From contig CAAFTW010000017.1 in NCBI GenBank assembly GCA_900766045.1, forward strand, positions 1-27,139: a DNA stretch of 27,139 bases, given 5' to 3'. Numbering within the stretch: the stretch's first letter is position 1; each line of letters begins with the position of its first letter. The DNA is from Clostridia bacterium. GTDB lineage: Bacteria; Bacillota; Clostridia; Peptostreptococcales; Anaerovoracaceae. A program made the translations under genes and the position numbers. Positions 22,248 through 27,139 of this stretch are shown in pieces. The notes under the pieces are model-generated. The model made no database searches. It saw nothing but the letters and a program-made list of their open reading frames with translations, and was not told where the DNA came from.

Positions 22248-23900
22248 CTACTTCTTATTCGGCTTCCAGGAACTCTTCAGACTCGCGATCCGGTTAAAGA
22301 CCTTCTCACTGTCAGTCGTCAGCTTACTGTCCGCGATATAATACCCATGGCGGAAGAACTGGAAACGCTCACCCGGCTGTGCATCCGCGATGGACGGCTC
22401 TGCGTAGCCCCAGCTGTCGCCCATAGAGGCTTCGTTGAAGGTGAATTCGCCGTTCTCGTCGACGTTCATCAGCTGCTCCAGGTTGCGGATGCGGATCTTT
22501 ACTGCTGTGGAAGCTTCCACGAAGTGGATGGTTCCTTTTACCTTGCGGCCGTCGTTACTGTTTCCACCCTTTGTCTCTGGATCGTATGTGCAGTGCAGTT
22601 CCTTGATGGAGCCGTCCTCGTTATGGATGACCTCATTGCACTTTACGAAATATGCCCCCTTGAAGCGGACTTCGTTGCCCGGGAAGAGGCGGAAGTACTT
22701 CTTTACCGGAACCTCCATAAAGTCATCGCCGTCAATCCACAGCTCTCTGGAGAACGGGATCTCACGCTCTCCCAGATCCGGGTTGTTTCTGTTATTCTCA
22801 ACCGGCAGCATCTCGGTCTGTCCTTCCGGATAGTTGGTGATGATGACCTTAATCGGCTTTTCTACAACATTTCTGCTGACGACCTGATTCTGGAGATCGT
22901 TTCTTACAAAATGTTCCAGCATGCCGACATCAACGGTGCTGTTGGACTTGGATACACCAATTTCTTCGCAGAAGGCGCGGATGGCTTCCGGTGTGAATCC
23001 TCTTCTTCTGATTCCGGCGATCGTCGGCATTCTCGGATCGTCCCATCCGTCAACCAGGCCCTCGTCAACCAGTTTCTTCAGCTTGCGCTTGCTGGTCATA
23101 GTGTTGGTCAGGTTCAGGCGGGCAAATTCAATCTGCTTAGGAGGATGCGGCCAGAAGCCGACCTTCTCCAACACCCAGTTGTACAGAGGACGGTGGTCCT
23201 CAAATTCCAGGGTGCAGATGGAATGGGTAATTCCCTCGATGGCGTCCTCGATCGGATGCGCAAAGTCATACATCGGATAGATGCACCACTTGTCTCCGGT
23301 ATTGTGATGAGTAACGTGAGAAATTCTGTAGATGATCGGATCTCTCATGTTCAGGTTCGGGGAGCTCATATCGATTTTCGCACGCAGAACCTTTTCTCCG
23401 TCACCGTAAGCGCCGTCTTTCATCTCGTGGAAGAGTTTCATGTTCTCTTCAACACTGCGGTTTCTGTACGGACTTTCTTTTCCCGGCTCGGTCAGAGTTC
23501 CGCGGTCTTCCCTGATCTGCTCCGGCGTGGAATCATCCACATATGCGAGGCCCTTTCGGATCAGTTCTTCTGCGGCCTCGTACATCTTATCGAAGTAGTC
23601 GGATGCCCAGCAGAGCTTGTTCCAGTCAAAGCCCAGCCACTTGACGTCTTCCTTGATCTGGCGGACATAGACCTCGTTTTCCTTTGTCGGATTGGTATCG
23701 TCAAAACGCAGATTGCACTTTCCGCCGTATTCTTTTGCGAGGCCGAAGTTCAGGCATACCGACTTCGCGTGGCCGATATGCAGGAATCCGTTCGGCTCAG
23801 GCGGAAATCTGGTGTAGACTTCTCCTCCGTAGCTTCCTTTCTCATTGTCTTCATCAATAATATTTTCAATAAAATTCTTTGGTCTGCTTGTTTCCGCCAT
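22248..23900 (-). CDS. glnS: Glutaminyl-tRNA synthetase
   Basis: GlnRS charges tRNA(Gln) with glutamine directly. The 550-residue class I enzyme shows TRFPPEPNGFLHIGHAKS with HIGH at 41-44, the KMSKS equivalent MTSKRKL, and a C-terminal beta-barrel anticodon-binding half (RELWIDGDDFMEVPVKKYFRLFPG). Many Firmicutes lack GlnRS and use GluRS plus the GatCAB amidotransferase. Its presence here means this organism can use the direct route. AAGG lies three bases before the ATG. No T-box leader fits in the 76 bases upstream. Confidence 0.98.
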   Translation of the reverse strand: MAETSRPKNFIENIIDEDNEKGSYGGEVYTRFPPEPNGFLHIGHAKSVCLNFGLAKEYGGKCNLRFDDTNPTKENEVYVRQIKEDVKWLGFDWNKLCWASDYFDKMYEAAEELIRKGLAYVDDSTPEQIREDRGTLTEPGKESPYRNRSVEENMKLFHEMKDGAYGDGEKVLRAKIDMSSPNLNMRDPIIYRISHVTHHNTGDKWCIYPMYDFAHPIEDAIEGITHSICTLEFEDHRPLYNWVLEKVGFWPHPPKQIEFARLNLTNTMTSKRKLKKLVDEGLVDGWDDPRMPTIAGIRRRGFTPEAIRAFCEEIGVSKSNSTVDVGMLEHFVRNDLQNQVVSRNVVEKPIKVIITNYPEGQTEMLPVENNRNNPDLGEREIPFSRELWIDGDDFMEVPVKKYFRLFPGNEVRFKGAYFVKCNEVIHNEDGSIKELHCTYDPETKGGNSNDGRKVKGTIHFVEASTAVKIRIRNLEQLMNVDENGEFTFNEASMGDSWGYAEPSIADAQPGERFQFFRHGYYIADSKLTTDSEKVFNRIASLKSSWKPNKK

Positions 23901-23970
23901 AATCCTTACCGTCCTTTTGCAGTTTTTTATCGTATATAAAAGTTTTTGCGATCTTTATCCTTAGTCTTTA

Positions 23971-23979
23971 ATTCTATCA
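23971..23979 (-). promoter_or_regulatory. Possible glnS promoter
   Basis: An extended -10 TGATAGAAT (minus strand) overlaps the cca stop codon, about 70 bases before glnS. The -35 is weak. Confidence 0.35.
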
Positions 23980-25182
23980 TAAATTCTCCCTGCAGAAAAG
24001 GACGTGCGCCGTATCCTTCAGGATATCCTTCTGATTTTCAAGGTTTCCCTCAATTACCATAAGCAGAAGCTTCTGCAGGACTGTGCCGATCTGTTTCCCC
24101 TGTGGGATGCCCGCATCGATCAGGTCGCGGCCGCTGACGGCCAGCTGCTTCAGATTCCAGACCTGACCGGAATCCAGAATCCGTTCAAGCTCATGCTCTG
24201 CGGACACAGCATCCTGCGCAGTTTTCCCGTCTCCCGGATATACTTTCCGGATATCCAGCATGGCCCGGACAGAAGAACTGCCATAGCGCATCATCTGAAA
24301 GCGGAGAACAGCATTCTCTGAGGAAACCGGCTCCTGCAGAGCCTTCTGGATCTGTTCGCAGCCTTCAATCGTCCGGTGATCCAGCCGGAGATCCCGCAGG
24401 GCTTTCCGGAGATTTTCCGGAAACAGCACGCTGAGTCTTTCCGGAAGATTTCCCGGAAGATTCGCGATTTTCCGAAGGACTGCATCTTCTGCCATGGGGA
24501 AGATTCCGCACTTCTGAAGTTCTGTTCGATATTCTGGAAGCACTTTCGAAACACCGGTCCCCATGACCAGCTTGATGAACTCCACACCAACCCGTTCTCT
24601 TGCGACTTTACGGACCGTCTCCGCCATTTCACAGGCAGCCCGGGCCGTTTTCTCTTCAATTTCAAATCCCAGCTTGGAAGAAAATCGGAATGCCCGCAGA
24701 ATCCGCAGGGCATCTTCTGAAAACCGTTTTTCTGGCTCTCCGACACAGCGGATCAGATGCCGCTTCAGATCTTCTCTTCCGGAAAACGGATCGATCAGTC
24801 CCTTCTCCGGATCGTAAGCCATGGCGTTGATGGTAAAGTCTCTTCTGGCCAGGTCTTCTCTAAGGCTCCGGGTAAAGGTCACGTCGTCCGGATGTCTTCC
24901 GTCGCTGTAGGTCCCGTCGATCCGGTAGGTCGTAACTTCTACCGGCTTTCCCTTTGAAATTGCGGTTACCGTCCCGTGCTGAATCCCCGTATCAACAGAA
25001 CGGAGCCCGATGAAACAATTCTTCATTTCATCCGGCTCCGCCTCTGTACAGACATCCCAGTCGTCCGGCGAAAGGCCGAGGATACTGTCGCGGACACATC
25101 CGCCGACCACATACGCCTCGTACCCTCCGTCATGAAGCCTCTTCAGCACTTCGGTGACATATTCTGGTATGTTGATATTCAC
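23977..25182 (-). CDS. cca: CCA-adding tRNA nucleotidyltransferase
   Basis: The enzyme adds or repairs the 3'-CCA end of tRNAs. The 401-residue class II nucleotidyltransferase has the head motif VVGGCVRDSILG (26-37), metal-binding DWDVCTEA (41-48), RRDFTINAMAYDPEKGLIDPFSGREDL, and EDALRILRAFRFSSKLGF. There is no HD domain at the C-terminus. Poly(A) polymerase I relatives share these motifs, but length and context favour CCA addition. The start is GTG with AGGAG seven bases upstream. It follows the DUF2156 gene by 41 bases. Confidence 0.93.
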   Translation of the reverse strand: MNINIPEYVTEVLKRLHDGGYEAYVVGGCVRDSILGLSPDDWDVCTEAEPDEMKNCFIGLRSVDTGIQHGTVTAISKGKPVEVTTYRIDGTYSDGRHPDDVTFTRSLREDLARRDFTINAMAYDPEKGLIDPFSGREDLKRHLIRCVGEPEKRFSEDALRILRAFRFSSKLGFEIEEKTARAACEMAETVRKVARERVGVEFIKLVMGTGVSKVLPEYRTELQKCGIFPMAEDAVLRKIANLPGNLPERLSVLFPENLRKALRDLRLDHRTIEGCEQIQKALQEPVSSENAVLRFQMMRYGSSSVRAMLDIRKVYPGDGKTAQDAVSAEHELERILDSGQVWNLKQLAVSGRDLIDAGIPQGKQIGTVLQKLLLMVIEGNLENQKDILKDTAHVLFCRENL

Positions 25183-25223
25183 GTTTATACTCCTGATTGC
25201 GCTCTTGCGCGTTTATGTTTTGT

Positions 25224-26453
25224 CTACGCGGTATGCACCAGACTGCAGGTCCATTCTGCGGCACAGTGGCTGCAGACACCTGACGCGTCCGGAACGAGCA
25301 GGCCGCACTCATGGTCCTGAAACTGCTGCTCCTCATGCTTCTCATGGAATTCCGCATCCCGGTGAATCTGATCATCCGATGTGCGCAGCGGATCCTCATT
25401 CATGGACGCCGAGGGATTTCCCTCACCGGAAGCAGCCGCTTCTTCCGCCTGTTTCTGGCGCTCTTCCAGCTGGTTTCCGATCAGTCCCATGTTCAGCAGC
25501 TCTTCCTTATCCTCCGGGAACCAGGCATTATACATCTCAGACATATGATGCGGCTTCAGCGCCTCCTTGGCGTGACGCAGACCCGGAAGTCCCATGTCTT
25601 CTTCACGGTTGACAAAACGGATTTCCTCTGGCAGCTGCTTGCAGAACTCGCTGCAGACAACCTGATAGAGGCCGCGGAACTGAAGATTGGCCTTCTCAAA
25701 ATGCTCAGCCGCTGTATTCTCACTCATGCGTTCGCCGATCGCGTATGCCTGCAGACGTCCGTCGATAAAAATACCCACGGAATAGACATCGTCGCGGTCG
25801 ATGAAATTCATAATCTCATGGATTGCGTGGCGTTCCTCGGACAGGCTGCGCATCTCATCATCAGAGCGTTCCTTTCCGTCACGGATCATCTCCGTCAGAG
25901 CGATAATCTCCGACTTCATGTCCTTTGTCAGCGGCTTTGCCTCGTATTCAAAGTTCTTCTTGAAATAGTTCATGTGATTCTTCTTCTTATGAAGCGCGCG
26001 GCCGCTCAGCGTGGTGAGCTTATCGCGGTCATAGACGTACTCGTCATCATCGCGGTCATGCTCGAATTCCAGCTCCGGCACAGCCTCCTGAAGAATCTCT
26101 TTCAGTCCGCCCGGAATCAGTCGTACAGAAAACGGAATTCCCTTCTCCGTAAACCTCTTCCGGCCTTCCAGAATCGCCTTTCTCAGACTTTCCTTCTCAT
26201 ACTCACCGGTCTTCGTCAGCGGCATGACGAACACACCGGCATCTCTTCCGTCTTCCATCTGGAAGACATTCTCGAACATCAGGTAGGAATCCATTTCCTC
26301 CCAGTTCAAATCATAATCCTGCCGCCAGATATAGTTGGCAAGGAATGTAAACCCGGCCCCCTGATAGTCATATCCATTACAGTAACTTCTGAGCGTTTCC
26401 ACATCCTGCTCCGTCATGCGGCTCAGTGAATGTGTCCATTTCTCATTGCTCAT
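25224..26453 (-). CDS. DUF2156-type protein (GNAT-like fold) with cysteine-containing tail
   Basis: Residues 1 to about 300 resemble the DUF2156 family, related to the phosphatidylglycerol lysyltransferase catalytic domain with a GNAT-like fold: FTFLANYIWRQDYDLNWEEMD near the start, KKKNHMNYFKKNF in the middle, and FVNREEDMGLPGLRHAKEALKPHHM near the end. No membrane segments are present, so it is not full MprF. Residues 325-409 are an added acidic, low-complexity linker and a tail with four cysteines and two histidines (HEC, CSHC, EWTC). The ATG has AAAAGGGG upstream. Substrate unknown. Confidence 0.8.
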   Translation of the reverse strand: MSNEKWTHSLSRMTEQDVETLRSYCNGYDYQGAGFTFLANYIWRQDYDLNWEEMDSYLMFENVFQMEDGRDAGVFVMPLTKTGEYEKESLRKAILEGRKRFTEKGIPFSVRLIPGGLKEILQEAVPELEFEHDRDDDEYVYDRDKLTTLSGRALHKKKNHMNYFKKNFEYEAKPLTKDMKSEIIALTEMIRDGKERSDDEMRSLSEERHAIHEIMNFIDRDDVYSVGIFIDGRLQAYAIGERMSENTAAEHFEKANLQFRGLYQVVCSEFCKQLPEEIRFVNREEDMGLPGLRHAKEALKPHHMSEMYNAWFPEDKEELLNMGLIGNQLEERQKQAEEAAASGEGNPSASMNEDPLRTSDDQIHRDAEFHEKHEEQQFQDHECGLLVPDASGVCSHCAAEWTCSLVHTA

Positions 26454-26542
26454 AAATATACTAACCCCTTTTCTGCGCGCGTCCTGCGCGTCTCTGCCTC
26501 TTTCGGTTCTTATCGTGTACTCATCTGTTTCGTTACCATCCC

Positions 26543-26548
26543 ATTATA
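26543..26548 (-). promoter_or_regulatory. Possible promoter of the DUF2156 gene
   Basis: A TATAAT -10 on the minus strand lies about 90 bases before the start codon. TTTAAT 17 bases further upstream is a weak -35. Confidence 0.35.
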
Positions 26549-26623
26549 CCCATGTCCGCAATAGAATTAAACATGCCATACGGATTTAACGATCTATATT
26601 CTCTTTCCCGATATTGACTGAAA

Positions 26624-27139
26624 TTAATATTGAAAACGGTCAGCACGCAGAGCGGACAGCCAGTTCAGATTGGTCCGGTCGAACGATACCGGCGTAACAG
26701 ACGCGTAGCCCTGCGCAAACGCTGCCAGATCATAAGCCCTGTCCGCGTGGGTGAAATCCTGCGGATTCCCCATCAGCCTGTAGCCGCCATCCTCCTGCAG
26801 ACGGAAGCCGTCCTTGAAATTCCGGTGTCCCAGCCGCGTGACCAGAACTCCCTTCAGCTCCTTCTTCGGAAGATCCGGAACATTGATGTTAATCAGAGAG
26901 TCTGCCGGGATCTCGTCTTTCATCGACAAAACGCACCGCGCAAGGGCCCTGGCGGCCTCAAAATGTTCCGGTGTATGGCCGCCTACAGAAACGGCTGCCG
27001 CCGGATATCCGCTGACCGCGGCTTCCATGGCTGATCCGACCGTTCCGGAATACAAGGTGTCGACACCGAGATTACTCCCCAGATTGATTCCGGAATAGAC
27101 AATATCCATATCTATACCCTGTGCGCTAAAAAACTGCAG
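26624..27139 (-). CDS. surE: 5'/3'-nucleotidase SurE, 5' end outside the window
   Basis: SurE is a metal-dependent phosphatase of nucleoside monophosphates. The visible 171 residues include DIVYSGINLGSNLGVDTLYSGTVGSAMEA, where SGIN is the metal-binding loop, GYPAAAVSVG, and the C-terminal INVPDLPKKELKGVLVTRLG and DLAAFAQGYASVTPVSFD segments. The reading frame stays open to the right edge (LQFFSAQGID before the first ATG shown). The N-terminal DD motif and true start are beyond the window, so the ATG at 27109 is internal. Confidence 0.95.
   Translation of the reverse strand: MQFFSAQGIDMDIVYSGINLGSNLGVDTLYSGTVGSAMEAAVSGYPAAAVSVGGHTPEHFEAARALARCVLSMKDEIPADSLININVPDLPKKELKGVLVTRLGHRNFKDGFRLQEDGGYRLMGNPQDFTHADRAYDLAAFAQGYASVTPVSFDRTNLNWLSALRADRFQY

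Noticed and set aside
22347..23939. A 530-codon plus-strand frame
   Set aside because: It is a shadow of glnS on the opposite strand.
23901..23976. T-box leader for glnS
   Set aside because: The gap to cca is only 76 bases, and no T-box sequence or terminator/antiterminator pair is present.
25311..26429. A 372-codon plus-strand frame
   Set aside because: It is a shadow of the DUF2156 gene.

Overview
The window looks like a chromosomal segment of an anaerobic low-to-mid GC Firmicute of class Clostridia. The support is a SCIFF ranthipeptide gene pair (scfA/scfB), a SAM-I riboswitch in front of metK, a TagO/ComEB pair, ScpA/ScpB, an A24 prepilin peptidase and Gram-positive style ribosome binding sites. 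Genus cannot be fixed from the sequence. Every protein gene I accept (22) is on the minus strand, so the window reads naturally from right to left. The only clear plus-strand element is the CRISPR array.

Region 1 (1-5000) is a compact type II-C CRISPR-Cas locus, visibly more AT-rich than the rest. In minus-strand order it runs tracrRNA, cas9, cas1, cas2, then a convergent array whose repeats read on the plus strand and continue past the left edge of the window. Each repeat ends in an extended -10 promoter. The tracrRNA lies directly in front of cas9 and ends in a strong terminator only about 20 bases before the cas9 start. One spacer shares its 3'-terminal 13 bases with the cas9 gene.

Region 2 (5054-9915) holds an EamA-type transporter, a 1.2-kb gene-free AT-rich stretch packed with TACCA/TGGTA palindromes, metK under a complete SAM-I riboswitch, and an AlaX-like alanyl-tRNA editing protein.

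Region 3 (9955-16780) has an unrecognised 412-residue protein, rluB, the SCIFF pair scfA/scfB with its own strong promoter, an ScpB fused to an atypical shikimate-kinase-like P-loop domain, scpA, and mtnA with a GTG start and a structured leader. ScpA/ScpB serve chromosome condensation. MtnA and MetK belong to methionine/SAM metabolism.

Region 4 (16780-21857) has a secreted lytic transglycosylase with two candidate promoters built on 11-bp direct repeats, tagO and comEB, truA, yhbY and a prepilin peptidase.

Region 5 (22248-27139) has glnS, cca, a DUF2156-type protein with an unusual cysteine-containing tail, and surE cut by the right edge. RNA metabolism recurs across the window (rluB, truA, yhbY, glnS, cca, AlaX). 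No tRNA, rRNA, transposase or prophage gene was seen.
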